From contig URGY01000038.1 of NCBI GenBank assembly GCA_900547505.1, positions 1 through 12,980 on the forward strand: a DNA stretch of 12,980 nucleotides. Reading direction: 5' to 3'. The notes beneath the pieces were generated by a model. The model searched no databases and was not told where the DNA came from. It worked only from the letters and a program-made list of their open reading frames with translations. Below, piece by piece: positions 5,691 through 12,980 of the stretch. Both the position numbers and the translations under genes were made by a program. This DNA comes from an uncultured Collinsella sp. Its GTDB lineage: Bacteria > Actinomycetota > Coriobacteriia > Coriobacteriales > Coriobacteriaceae. The stretch's first letter is position 1. Every line of letters begins with the position of its first letter.

Positions 5691-8027
5691 GTGCGCCGTC
5701 TTAGGCTTAAAGGATTTCAGGCGCAGCGCATTGCTTACGACGCAGACACTCGACAGGCTCATGGCCGCGGCGCCAAACATCGGCGAGAGCTGCCAGCCGG
5801 TGAGGGGGAAGAACACACCCGCGGCGAGTGGAATGCCGATGCCGTTGTAGAACAGAGCCCAGAACAGATCCTGCTTGATGTTGCGAATCGTGGCGCGCGA
5901 AAGCTCGATGGCGCGGACGACATCCATGAGGTCGCTGCGCATGAGCACCACGTCGGCACCCTCCTTGGCGATATCGGCGCCGGTGCCGATGGCAAGGCCC
6001 ACATCGGCGCTCGCCAGGGCGGGGGAGTCATTGATGCCGTCGCCCACCATGGCGACCTCGCCGCCCGCATCCTGCAGTTCGCGCACGTGGCGTTCCTTGT
6101 CGGCGGGAAGAACGTCGGCGATAACCTGCTCGCTGGTGAGTCCCACGCGGCGGGCGATGGCCTCGGCCGTCACGCGGTTGTCGCCGGTGAGCATGCGCAC
6201 ATCGACGCCGAGCGAGCGCAGCGCGGTAACGGCCTCGGCACTCGTCTCCTTAACCTCGTCGGCCACGGCGAAGATACCGGCAAGCTCACCGTTTTTGGCA
6301 AAGAACAGCGGCGTCTTGCCCTCGGCGGCAAATCGCTCCGCAAGTCCTGCGGGCACGGTGATATCCAGCTCGCTCATCAGGCGCACATTGCCGGCTGCGA
6401 TGGCGTTTTGCCCCTCGCGTGCCGTGACGCCGCGACCGGGCACGGCGGCAAAGTCCTCGACCATGCGTGCGACGATTCCGCGCGTCTCGCACTCGGCCAT
6501 AATCGCCTCGGCCAGTGGGTGTTCGCTCTGGCGTTCCAGCGCGGCGGCCAGCTTGAGCAGCGCCTTTTCGCTCATGGCGGGCGAGCCGTCAGTGCGCGTG
6601 GCCACCACGATATCGGTCACAGCCGGTTTGCCGCGGGTGACGGTGCCGGTCTTATCGAGCACCACGGTGCCCACGTTGCGCAGATTCTCCAGCGCTTCGG
6701 CGCTCTTAAACAGAATGCCCATCTCGGCGCCCTTGCCGGTACCAACCATAATGGCGACGGGCGTGGCCAGACCCAGCGCGCACGGGCAGCTGATCACCAA
6801 CACGGCTACGGCGGAGGTGAGCGCCTCGTTCACGCTGCCGGTCAGCGCCATCCACGCCACAAAGGTCACGGCCGAGATCGCAAACACCACGGGCACAAAC
6901 ACGCCTGCGACCTTATCGGCCATGCGGGCGATGGGTGCCTTGGTGGCGTTGGCGTCCTCGACGAGCTGGATGATTTTGGCGAGCGACGTGTCGGCGCCAA
7001 CGCGCGTGGCACGGAAGGTAAACGATCCAGTGCGGTTGACCGTGGCGGCGTTGACGGTGTCTCCGGCGGTCTTTTCCACGGGGATGGACTCGCCGGTGAG
7101 CGCGCTCTCGTCCACGGCCGAGCCACCCTCGAGTACGACGCCGTCGACAGGGATGGACTCGCCGGGGCGCACACGCAGGACCTGGCCGGGAAGGATGCTG
7201 TCGACGTCCACAGCGGTCTCGGTGCCGTCGTCGGCCACGATGGTCGCGGTCTTGGGCGCCAGGTCGATGAGCGCCTCGATGGCTCCGCCGGTTTTGGACT
7301 TGCTGCGCGTCTCGAGGTATTTGCCCGCGGTGACGAGCGACAGAATCGTGCCGGCGCTCTCAAAGTACAGGTTGTCCATGCCCGTCATCATGGCCTCGTG
7401 GACCTGCCCGGCGGCCAGCTGGTCGGCCATGATAAACATGGCGTAGAGCGACCATGCAATGGAAGCGGTGGCGCCGACGGCGATGAGGGCGTCCATAGTG
7501 GGCGCGCCGTGTACGAGCGACTTGAAGCCGTTGATAAAGTACGCGTCGTTGACGTAGACGATGGGGATGAGCAGGACGAGCTCGGTGAGCGCCAACGTCA
7601 TGCTGTGGGTGTGGTCGGTGAAGACGCTGGGCAGCGGCCAGCCGAGCATGTGCCCCATGCCTATGTAGAACAGCGGGATGAGAAAGACAATCGAGACGAT
7701 GAGTCGAGTGCGCATGGCAGAGGCGGTGGCCTCCAGCTTTTTGGTCGGCGACTCCATATGGGCGGCGCCGGACCTGACTTGTGCGTTGCCGTTCGGGGCG
7801 GCTTCGGTGCCCGTGCTGACGGGCGAGGCCGAATAGCCCGCGCGGTCGACGGCGGTGCAGATATCGTCGGGGGAGACCTGCGCGGGGTCATAGTCCACCA
7901 ACATGGAGCCGGCGAGTAGGTTGACGGCGACGCTTTGGACGCCCTCGAGCTTGCTGACGGCGCGGTCCACATGCGCCTGGCAGGCGGCGCACGTCATGCC
8001 GCCCACGTCAAACTTATCTTGAGCCAT
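5688..8027 (-). CDS. copA: Cu(I)-translocating P1B-type ATPase CopA
   Basis: A 779-residue inner-membrane copper exporter that uses ATP hydrolysis to move Cu(I) out of the cytoplasm. Domains in order: an N-terminal HMA domain with GGMTCAAC (C13, C16); a linker (70-100); membrane helices from about 107; the actuator loop TGES (311-314); the transmembrane metal site CPC (414-416); the phosphorylated aspartate D458 in DKTGT; the SEHP nucleotide motif (501-504); TGDN (614-617); GDGIND (662-667); then YN (727-728) and MSLSS (756-760), which complete the P1B-1 Cu(I) signature. The length is normal for a CopA with one HMA domain. AAAGGAG lies five bases before ATG 8027. It is first in the copA-copZ-csoR block and its upstream region carries the CsoR-type operator. 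All key residues are present. Confidence 0.96.
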   Translation of the reverse strand: MAQDKFDVGGMTCAACQAHVDRAVSKLEGVQSVAVNLLAGSMLVDYDPAQVSPDDICTAVDRAGYSASPVSTGTEAAPNGNAQVRSGAAHMESPTKKLEATASAMRTRLIVSIVFLIPLFYIGMGHMLGWPLPSVFTDHTHSMTLALTELVLLIPIVYVNDAYFINGFKSLVHGAPTMDALIAVGATASIAWSLYAMFIMADQLAAGQVHEAMMTGMDNLYFESAGTILSLVTAGKYLETRSKSKTGGAIEALIDLAPKTATIVADDGTETAVDVDSILPGQVLRVRPGESIPVDGVVLEGGSAVDESALTGESIPVEKTAGDTVNAATVNRTGSFTFRATRVGADTSLAKIIQLVEDANATKAPIARMADKVAGVFVPVVFAISAVTFVAWMALTGSVNEALTSAVAVLVISCPCALGLATPVAIMVGTGKGAEMGILFKSAEALENLRNVGTVVLDKTGTVTRGKPAVTDIVVATRTDGSPAMSEKALLKLAAALERQSEHPLAEAIMAECETRGIVARMVEDFAAVPGRGVTAREGQNAIAAGNVRLMSELDITVPAGLAERFAAEGKTPLFFAKNGELAGIFAVADEVKETSAEAVTALRSLGVDVRMLTGDNRVTAEAIARRVGLTSEQVIADVLPADKERHVRELQDAGGEVAMVGDGINDSPALASADVGLAIGTGADIAKEGADVVLMRSDLMDVVRAIELSRATIRNIKQDLFWALFYNGIGIPLAAGVFFPLTGWQLSPMFGAAAMSLSSVCVVSNALRLKSFKPKTAH

Positions 8028-8074
8028 GGCTTCTCCTTTCTGTGGCGTAGCGTTGGAAATGTTTACCTGCCGAT

Positions 8075-8107
8075 ACTATACACCCATACCCCCTGGGGGT
8101 GTATAGT
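8075..8107 (-). promoter_or_regulatory. CsoR-type operator overlapping the copA promoter
   Basis: Perfect 11-base arms ACTATACACCC (8075-8085) and GGGTGTATAGT (8097-8107) flank an 11-base centre; ACCCCCTGGGGGT (8088-8100) is a second palindrome nested within. G-tract palindromes flanked by TA-rich ends are the known CsoR operator type. The left arm reads TATAGT on the minus strand and could be the copA -10 (8080 to 8075), which gives a leader of about 40 bases. The -35 position is poor (TACACC at 17 bases). The same TATAGT also occurs on the + strand, so the site is nearly symmetrical. CsoR binding here would block RNA polymerase. Confidence 0.8.
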
Positions 8108-8178
8108 GCAGAAAGAAATGTATGACATTTCGCTACAGATGGGGGTGGCTGCTCAATCGTTGGCAGTTCTTGTCAAAC

Positions 8179-8555
8179 ATCTCAATCTGTAACATCTAGC
8201 GGGAAAATGACCTCTAACTGTTACAGATTTAGACAAACATTTCAGCCGAAAACTAACGTCTCGATCTGTAACAACTAGACCCCGTTTTACCGAGTATTTG
8301 TTACAAATCAAGACAAACAGTTGGCGGGAAACTCAATGTCTCAATCTGTAACATCTAGCACCAAATATGACCTCTAACTGTTACAGATCGAGACAACCCG
8401 CCCGCGGTCAACTCAAATGTCTTGATCTGTAACATCTGGGCCGGTTTTTAACCCCTTACTGTTACAGATTGAGATGTTGTCTCGCGGGGTTGGGGTTTGT
8501 CTCGTTCTGTAACATCTAGACCTGTATCTGCCGAGCTGGTGTTACAGATCGAGAC
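8179..8555. repeat. palindromic repeat array C (5 units, about 80 bp period)
   Basis: Units lie at 8179-8234 (56 bp), 8258-8314, 8338-8394, 8419-8475 and 8499-8555. Linkers are 23, 23, 24 and 23 bases. Most arms differ from the consensus at zero to two positions; the second unit's right arm (GTTACAAATCAAGAC) is among the more diverged. It starts 43 bases past the kinase stop on the minus strand and ends before the copA operator. This is the longest array in the window. Confidence 0.92.
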
Positions 8556-8597
8556 AATTGCCGGGGAGGGGTTCCGTCACGGCAAGACGCCCGCCGC

Positions 8598-10682
8598 CTA
8601 GATACAGAATCCGGGGATCACGCAGGTTCGCTTCTTGGGGCTGTCCGCAGGCGTCGCGTACGTAAAGACGTCGCCGTCGTGTCCAACGCGATTCAAATAG
8701 AGCGTGCCTTCGGTCTCCGATGAGTCGGGGCTCACCGTGCGCTCCCACCAGCAGGTGTCCTTGCCCTTCCACTGGCGGACCAACATCTCGTTCGTGGAAT
8801 ACGGGCTCACCTTGAGTTCGCGGAAGAGCTGATACTCCTTGCCCTCGCCGTTGTAGACGTCTGCCAGGTAGTGATAGTCCTTGGCAAACGAATCGGGCGG
8901 TTGCGTACCACACAGCTCGACCATGGCGGGCAGCCAAAGGGTTGCGGACAACTCGCTCAGACACGATGCGCTTCTGGCGGCGCCAACGTTATTCGAGATC
9001 TTTTTGACAGACTTGATGAGCGCGCGCAACTCGTTGGGCAGCAGCTTAAGGCCGTCGCTGTCGAGCCATTCCCGTAGCTCGCAATCTGCCCAGCCGGCGC
9101 TCGGCGGTTCAGCCGCAGCATCGCGCTCGGCAATGCCGGCATCGAACATAAACGTCAGTCCGGCCTTGCCCGTCCCGTCCAGAAGCTCGTCGTGACGGAT
9201 GCCCACAAGCTGCGCGCCGACGTGCAGACCGTTGGTGAGCCTCACGCGCTTGGTGCACGGATAGGGGATATGCCCATCGGCATCGAGCAGATGATAGCGC
9301 TTGGCAATCTCGCGTGCCTCGCTACGGGTCCCGGCGGCCTTAATCTTAAGCGAAATCTCCTGCAGCTGAGCCCAGGTGTAGTCGTCAAGCGAACCGCGGA
9401 TGCCGTCCAGGTAGTCGGGGATGCCAAAGCCACGGGTCGCCGCGCCAATGACGCCGAGCCCCGCAACGACTGCAACGACGCCGCCGATAATAAAGCGACG
9501 GCGGGTCAAGGCATCGTGACGGGCCTGCTCCAGGATCTCTCGTGCGCGCTCGCCGGCGACGTCGACCTTAAGGTGCGTACCGGAGTCGATGTCGATTACG
9601 GTGTCATTGCCCGCGCCCTCGCGGTCCTCAGATTCTGCAGCGGGGAGGTATGTCGAGAGCACCTCGAGCACCTGCTGCTCGGTAGGGCGATCGCCCTGTT
9701 CGACTGAGATGCCTTTCATGATGATCTGGACAAGCGCTTTGTCGCCCTCGCATCGCGGCTCGAGCGGTGCCGGCTTGGTCTTGGTCTTTATGAGGTAGAA
9801 CGAGCCGGTTGCCGCGGTACCCGTCGACTTAACATCGAACGGTTTGCGACCGCTGTAGAGCTGGTACAGAATGCTCGAAAGCGCATAGACGTCGATTGCC
9901 GGCGAACGGCGAAGGGCCGCGATGCCTTCGATATCCTGCGTGAGCATCTCGGGCGCGGCGTATGCGGGCGTGGCAAAGCGCCAGATGTCGGCGCGCCGGG
10001 TGATCGTGTCGTCGCCGAGGGCCATGGTCGCGGAGCCCATGTCGATGAGGCAGGGGTCAAAGGAGCAATCGGCAATCTGCTGCTCAAGCGTTCGGCTGGT
10101 GGTGCGGAACATGATATTGGCAGGCGACAGGTCGCGATGGACGACCGGATTCACGAGGCCTTGGGTCATCAAGAGCGCGCGAAGCACGGCGTTTCCGACA
10201 GCGGCGACCATCTGGGTGGTCAGCCCGCCCGAGGCGTCGTGCGGAAGCAGAGGCAGCGCCTGCTTGAGCGAAGTGCCCTCGACCCACTCCATGAGGATAA
10301 GCGGGTCGTCCTCGCACGATCCGTAGCCATAGACGCGCGGAAATCCGCGCAGGTGCGAGACGGTACACAGATGACGGTACTCCTCAAACAGCGCGGCGGT
10401 GTTGGCCAGGTGCGCGGCCGATTGCTCGGCGGAGCGGTCGGGGGCTTGGCCGGAAAGGAGGGCGTTGTCCTTGAGTAGCTTGACGGCAAAGACCTCGCCG
10501 CCCGTGTTGGTCGCGCGCAGCACGTGCCCGATGTTGCCGTTGTTGCGGTGGGCCGTCTGGAGAATAAGCGTCATAAACCGGCGCTTGGCGTCGTCCTCGG
10601 CGCTGGGGTTGACCGCCACGGCGGTATCGAACGTATCGAGACGGATGAGTTTGTCGCCATAGGCGCTATCGGTAGTATCCAT
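8598..10682 (-). CDS. transmembrane Ser/Thr protein kinase with DUF6273-like C-terminal domain
   Basis: A 694-residue membrane kinase. Residues 35-345 form a Hanks-type kinase: a degenerate glycine loop (NNGNIGHV, first glycine replaced), K68 (AVKLL), the catalytic loop HRDLSPAN (D184, N189), D214 in IDMGS instead of DFG, ATPAYAAPE (243-245), D264 and R332. The key catalytic residues are present, so it is probably active. An acidic linker (350-370) and a basic RRRF lead to one membrane segment (about 397-415), which puts the kinase in the cytoplasm. Residues 430-694 (WAQLQEIS, VRLTNGLHVGAQLVGIRHDELLDGTGKAGLTFMF, ELREWL, final GFCI) match my memory of DUF6273, probably an extracellular sensor or ligand domain. 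AAGGAA lies four bases before ATG 10682. The upstream FHA gene, 170 bp away on the same strand, is a likely partner or substrate reader. Confidence 0.88.
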   Translation of the reverse strand: MDTTDSAYGDKLIRLDTFDTAVAVNPSAEDDAKRRFMTLILQTAHRNNGNIGHVLRATNTGGEVFAVKLLKDNALLSGQAPDRSAEQSAAHLANTAALFEEYRHLCTVSHLRGFPRVYGYGSCEDDPLILMEWVEGTSLKQALPLLPHDASGGLTTQMVAAVGNAVLRALLMTQGLVNPVVHRDLSPANIMFRTTSRTLEQQIADCSFDPCLIDMGSATMALGDDTITRRADIWRFATPAYAAPEMLTQDIEGIAALRRSPAIDVYALSSILYQLYSGRKPFDVKSTGTAATGSFYLIKTKTKPAPLEPRCEGDKALVQIIMKGISVEQGDRPTEQQVLEVLSTYLPAAESEDREGAGNDTVIDIDSGTHLKVDVAGERAREILEQARHDALTRRRFIIGGVVAVVAGLGVIGAATRGFGIPDYLDGIRGSLDDYTWAQLQEISLKIKAAGTRSEAREIAKRYHLLDADGHIPYPCTKRVRLTNGLHVGAQLVGIRHDELLDGTGKAGLTFMFDAGIAERDAAAEPPSAGWADCELREWLDSDGLKLLPNELRALIKSVKKISNNVGAARSASCLSELSATLWLPAMVELCGTQPPDSFAKDYHYLADVYNGEGKEYQLFRELKVSPYSTNEMLVRQWKGKDTCWWERTVSPDSSETEGTLYLNRVGHDGDVFTYATPADSPKKRTCVIPGFCI

Positions 10683-10852
10683 GGCGTTCCTTCGTTTGAT
10701 GGGGCCGCGTGCTCACGCCGAGAACGCGATTATCGAGTAAAGCCCATGATAGACGTGTTTGCCGACAAGCTGACTCGTATTGCTATTTACAGTGCAGCGT
10801 GCAATGAAATGATATAAGACGAGTGGCACCTGTTTCCCCACGTCTCTACGCG

Positions 10853-11815
10853 CTAGTCCACAATGACAAGGAATGTCGTGTAGAGACCCAGATGGAGCCT
10901 GTCGCTGTTGGCGATTTCCACGGGGGGATAGACTTTGCCGGGCTCTCGTTGGTCGCGGGGCGGCTCGATTACGGTATCGCCGTCGCCTGCACCCGATTCG
11001 AGCATCGTGCCGTTGGTCGATCCAAGGCCCTGGGCGTACCAATGCTCACCCTCAAGCCAAATGCGGAGATGCTCGCGCGATGCGTCGGCGCCTACATCGG
11101 TGATGCTGGGCGAGGTTTTGGGCAAGGACCCAATTACCGTGCCGCGCGGATCGCGTGTGAGGGGATGGATTTGCATGTCGGCGCAGTTGTCGGCATGGGT
11201 TCTGAGCAGACCGAGGTTGGGGGCGACAGCGTGCGGCTGCTCCAGGCTGCTCATAAAGCCACGTCCGACGGTAGTTTCGGTGGTGCCAAAGTGCCCGCCT
11301 GTCTTGCTGTCGCAAAAGCGCTCGACGGTGGCCACGCCTTGGATGGGGTCGGCGAGCGCCCCCGTTGCCACAAAGAGCATAAGGTAAAGCGTACTCTTCT
11401 CGCGCACGGCATTGCCGTCAAGGTTGTCGATGTGATTGAGGGCATTTGCATATAGGCGGCTGTCCAGCTTGTAGCTGGTGAGAGCCGACATCATTTCGTT
11501 GGCGGCCGGACCACGATAGTGCTCGGCGATTGCCCGATAGGCGGACTCGCCGCCGCCGAGCTTGCTGCAGATTGCCACGGAAAGGTTGAGCGTGGTGACG
11601 GTAAAGTCGCTGTAGATGGCGGGCGCGCACTGGTCAGGCTTGCGATGGACGATGTAACGGGTGAGATACGAGCGGTTGGAAGAGCATTTCTCGAGCAGGG
11701 TACTGCCGAGATAAGAGTTTCCATTGATGAGCATTCGGGCGATCTCGAGATGTTTAAGACCGCCGAACGAGCGAATATCGTTATAGAGGACCGAGCAAGG
11801 CGTCTCTGCTGCCAC
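10853..11815 (-). CDS. FHA-domain protein with unknown N-terminal region
   Basis: A 320-residue protein. The C-terminal 95 residues are a forkhead-associated domain, which binds phosphothreonine: GTVIGS (225-230), the SREH motif (246-249), and GLGSTNGTML (263-272), ending with a beta-strand LHLGLYTTFLVIV. Residues 1-220 are mainly helical, with several cysteines and no recognised motif; no signal peptide or membrane segment is seen. The start is GTG 11815, with AAAGGAGG five bases upstream; the longer TTG start at 11845 would place that site inside the gene. Its neighbour on the same strand is the Ser/Thr kinase, a common pairing in which the FHA protein docks on the phosphorylated kinase or its substrates. 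A TATAAT -10 lies upstream at 11923-11928, so both genes may be transcribed from there. Confidence 0.87.
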   Translation of the reverse strand: MAAETPCSVLYNDIRSFGGLKHLEIARMLINGNSYLGSTLLEKCSSNRSYLTRYIVHRKPDQCAPAIYSDFTVTTLNLSVAICSKLGGGESAYRAIAEHYRGPAANEMMSALTSYKLDSRLYANALNHIDNLDGNAVREKSTLYLMLFVATGALADPIQGVATVERFCDSKTGGHFGTTETTVGRGFMSSLEQPHAVAPNLGLLRTHADNCADMQIHPLTRDPRGTVIGSLPKTSPSITDVGADASREHLRIWLEGEHWYAQGLGSTNGTMLESGAGDGDTVIEPPRDQREPGKVYPPVEIANSDRLHLGLYTTFLVIVD

Positions 11816-11820
11816 GGATA

Positions 11821-11828
11821 CCTCCTTT
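11821..11828 (-). promoter_or_regulatory. ribosome binding site fixing the GTG start at 11815
   Basis: AAAGGAGG on the minus strand, five bases before GTG 11815. It is the strongest ribosome binding site in this part of the window. Confidence 0.88.
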
Positions 11829-11922
11829 GATTGCTCCCTAGCCAATATGGCGATAGGAATTAATGGCCCCCGGTGGGCGACGTATTAAATGGCTGCCCAA
11901 AATAAAGCGTAACCAAAGCAAT

Positions 11923-11928
11923 ATTATA
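11923..11928 (-). promoter_or_regulatory. probable -10 element for the FHA/kinase genes
   Basis: A perfect TATAAT on the minus strand, about 108 bases before the GTG start. The best upstream hexamer is CTGCAA at 16 bases, a weak -35. The surrounding AT-rich patch and position support a promoter reading away from array D. Confidence 0.55.
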
Positions 11929-11994
11929 GGCCACATGTTTGAAATTGCAGGAAGACTGAGAGATTTGGTTTGGACTGGACGGAAATCCCCCTCT

Positions 11995-12213
11995 GTCTTG
12001 ATCTATAACAATTAGGGCCGATTTTACTCGGTAACTGTTACAGATTGAGACGTTTGTGAACCGTGTCGACCGTTTGTCTCGATCTGTAACATCTGGCGGG
12101 GGATACGGGGCCTAGTTGTTACAGATTGAGATGTTAGCCAAGGAGGCTGGTTGAATGTCTCGATCTGTAACACGTAGAGGAAGATTTGCTCCGCAGATGT
12201 TACAGATTGAGAC
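11995..12213. repeat. palindromic repeat array D (3 units, 81 bp period)
   Basis: Units lie at 11995-12051, 12076-12132 and 12157-12213, with 24-base linkers. The first unit has one altered arm base (CTATAAC instead of CTGTAAC) and a loop with TTA, then CCGA...TCGG, then TAA, so its hairpin can extend well beyond the arms. Unlike arrays A-C, this array follows no stop codon and lies between two divergent promoters. Confidence 0.9.
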
Positions 12214-12280
12214 AATCGCCCCAGACCCGCCCCGTCCACCCCGTCATCTGTGGTTTACGTGGGGGCATACGGAGTACGGG

Positions 12281-12286
12281 TATACT
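12281..12286 (+). promoter_or_regulatory. possible -10 element for the DEAD-box helicase gene
   Basis: TATACT, a good -10 match, lies 68 bases past array D and about 200 bases before the helicase start. The nearest -35-like hexamer, TTTACG at 12254-12259, is 21 bases away, too far for a standard promoter, so this is tentative. Confidence 0.4.
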
Positions 12287-12485
12287 AACCGACGGCGAAT
12301 CTGCTCCATCGCTTAGGGCCGCTGCGTCTGGACGGCGCGTGAAAGGGCTGCCAAAGCGATCGCCAGCGTGCTGAGCAACGTCCTCTCCGTGCGCACCTGT
12401 TTTTGTATGTATTAGCGCACTACCAAGCACGCTCGCGCGGCCGCATGCCGTGCCCACAATGCGTGCAGATAAGGAACAACAACAT

Positions 12486-12926
12486 ATGCGTAATTCTGTA
12501 TCCGACGTCACGGACGCCGAGATTCTGGACGAGGCCCACGAGGCCATGACCCAGGCTGCCTTCGATGCCGCCGATGAGGCCAATGCTGCCCAGGCCGTCG
12601 AGTCCGCTACCGAGAACCTGCCCGCCTTTGACGAGCTGGGGCTTTCGGACGAGACGCTTCGTGCCATCGAGAACCTGGGTTACACGGCGCCCACGCCTGT
12701 CCAGGCTGGCTCGATTCCCGTGGTGCTCGAAGGCCGCGACCTGCTTGCCGCCGCTCAGACTGGCACCGGCAAGACGGCCGCCTTTTTGCTGCCGACCATG
12801 AACAACCTGGAGCACATCGCTCCTCCCAAACCCGTGCGCGAGCGCGGCGGTCGCAACCGCCGTCGCGGTGCTAAAAAGCCCGAGGGCAATGGCCGCGGCC
12901 CCGTGATGCTCGTCATCACCCCTACG
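12486..12926 (+). CDS. DEAD-box ATP-dependent RNA helicase, N-terminal part (cut by contig end)
   Basis: The first 147 residues of a DEAD-box RNA helicase, which uses ATP to unwind RNA duplexes in ribosome assembly or mRNA turnover. An acidic, alanine-rich leader (1-46) precedes the Q motif: F48, then GYTAPTPVQ (65-73). Motif I is AQTGTGKT (90-97). A basic, glycine-rich insert (118-138) separates it from motif Ia, of which only ITPT remains. The expected continuation (R-E-L) is replaced by adapter sequence from 12927. The start is ATG 12486, with AAGGA ten bases upstream; GTG 12450 and ATG 12459 are in-frame alternatives without a better site. The long leader is common for cold-shock-type helicases, but nothing here proves cold regulation. 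The gene name cannot be decided from this part. Confidence 0.9.
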
Positions 12927-12980
12927 CTGTCTCTTATACACATCTGACGCTGCCGACGAATAGCCTTGTGTAGCTCTCGG
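12927..12980 (+). other. Illumina Nextera adapter read-through (not genomic)
   Basis: Positions 12927-12945 are CTGTCTCTTATACACATCT, the Tn5 mosaic end used in Nextera libraries. 12946-12959 are GACGCTGCCGACGA, the i5-side primer remainder. 12960-12967 (ATAGCCTT) are the reverse complement of AAGGCTAT, which I recall as Nextera index S520. 12968-12980 match the P5 end (GTGTAGATCTCGG) with one difference. This is untrimmed adapter at a contig end, and the codons it adds to the helicase are artefactual. Confidence 0.97.

Larger units (their letters stand above)
8028..8597. other. intergenic region between copA and the kinase gene, 570 bp
   Basis: Contains the copA ribosome binding site, the copA promoter/operator (8075-8107), a short unremarkable stretch (8108-8178) and array C (8179-8555). 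A + strand reading frame across 7935-8192 has no supporting features. Confidence 0.7.
11816..12485. other. divergent intergenic region, 670 bp
   Basis: Lies between the FHA gene (-) and the helicase gene (+). It contains the FHA ribosome binding site and probable promoter, array D (11995-12213), a probable helicase -10 (12281-12286) and a leader of nearly 200 bases before the helicase start. No tRNA or known riboswitch is recognisable in the leader. Short reading frames here lack support. Confidence 0.65.

Noticed and set aside
5691..7919. 742-aa reading frame on the + strand
   Set aside because: Antisense shadow of copA caused by high GC in the third codon position; glycine/histidine-rich with no domain. 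The 5875-7446 frame is the same kind of artefact.
8499..8555. Ordinary intrinsic terminator for the kinase gene
   Set aside because: The repeat unit can form a hairpin but has a long loop and no U tract on the minus strand, so it is kept as a repeat only.
10823..11455. 210-aa reading frame on the + strand
   Set aside because: Antisense to the FHA gene, which has a strong ribosome binding site and a recognisable domain.
11816..11845. N-terminal extension of the FHA protein to a TTG start
   Set aside because: It would put the AAAGGAGG ribosome binding site inside the gene; GTG 11815 is correctly spaced from it.
12927..12947. Last six codons and stop of the helicase frame
   Set aside because: These codons are Nextera adapter sequence; the gene really continues beyond the contig.

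Overview
The window looks like a chromosomal contig end from a GC-rich gut actinobacterium of the Coriobacteriia, most likely Collinsella or a close relative. This is inferred from codon usage, the gene set (a Ser/Thr kinase with a DUF6273-like sensor domain, a two-TM zinc-ribbon protein, a CsoR/CopZ/CopA set, an AbiEi/DUF559-like protein) and the abundance of intergenic palindromic repeats. No rRNA, tRNA, CRISPR array or transposase gene was seen. The last 54 bases are not genomic: they are an Illumina Nextera adapter, so the final gene is cut by the contig end.

Layout. 1-72: tail of an unidentified + strand gene. 73-426: intergenic, with a GTCCCC/GGGGAC hairpin. 427-1134: hypothetical protein (+). 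1172-1388: repeat array A (3 units). 1409-2485: AbiEi/DUF559-like protein with a PD-(D/E)XK-type nuclease motif set (+). 2494-2631: array B (2 units). 2781-4151: metal-dependent amidohydrolase (+). 4185-4222: strong bidirectional terminator shared with the convergent minus strand block. 4285-8027 (-): read from its promoter, copA, copZ, csoR and a zinc-ribbon membrane protein, with a CsoR-type palindromic operator over the copA promoter at 8075-8107 and different palindromic elements in each gap between the genes. 8179-8555: array C (5 units). 8598-10682 (-): transmembrane Ser/Thr kinase with a DUF6273-like C-terminus. 10853-11815 (-): FHA-domain protein. 11995-12213: array D (3 units). 12486-12926 (+): N-terminus of a DEAD-box RNA helicase.

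How the genes work together. The copper block is a classic sensor/chaperone/exporter set: CsoR is expected to release the operator when it binds Cu(I), CopZ to carry Cu(I), and CopA to export it. The FHA protein and the kinase form a plausible phosphothreonine signalling pair, with the kinase domain inside the cell and the DUF6273-like domain probably outside. The other genes are not obviously linked to these.

The most unusual content is non-coding. Thirteen copies of a 56-57 bp palindromic unit (GTCTCRATCTGTAAC, about 27 variable bases, GTTACAGATYGAGAC) occur in four intergenic arrays of 3, 2, 5 and 3 copies, with a start-to-start period of 79-81 bp. The arms are conserved while the loops and linkers vary, yet many loops contain their own small inverted repeat. 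At least four other palindromic elements of different families lie in the remaining gaps.
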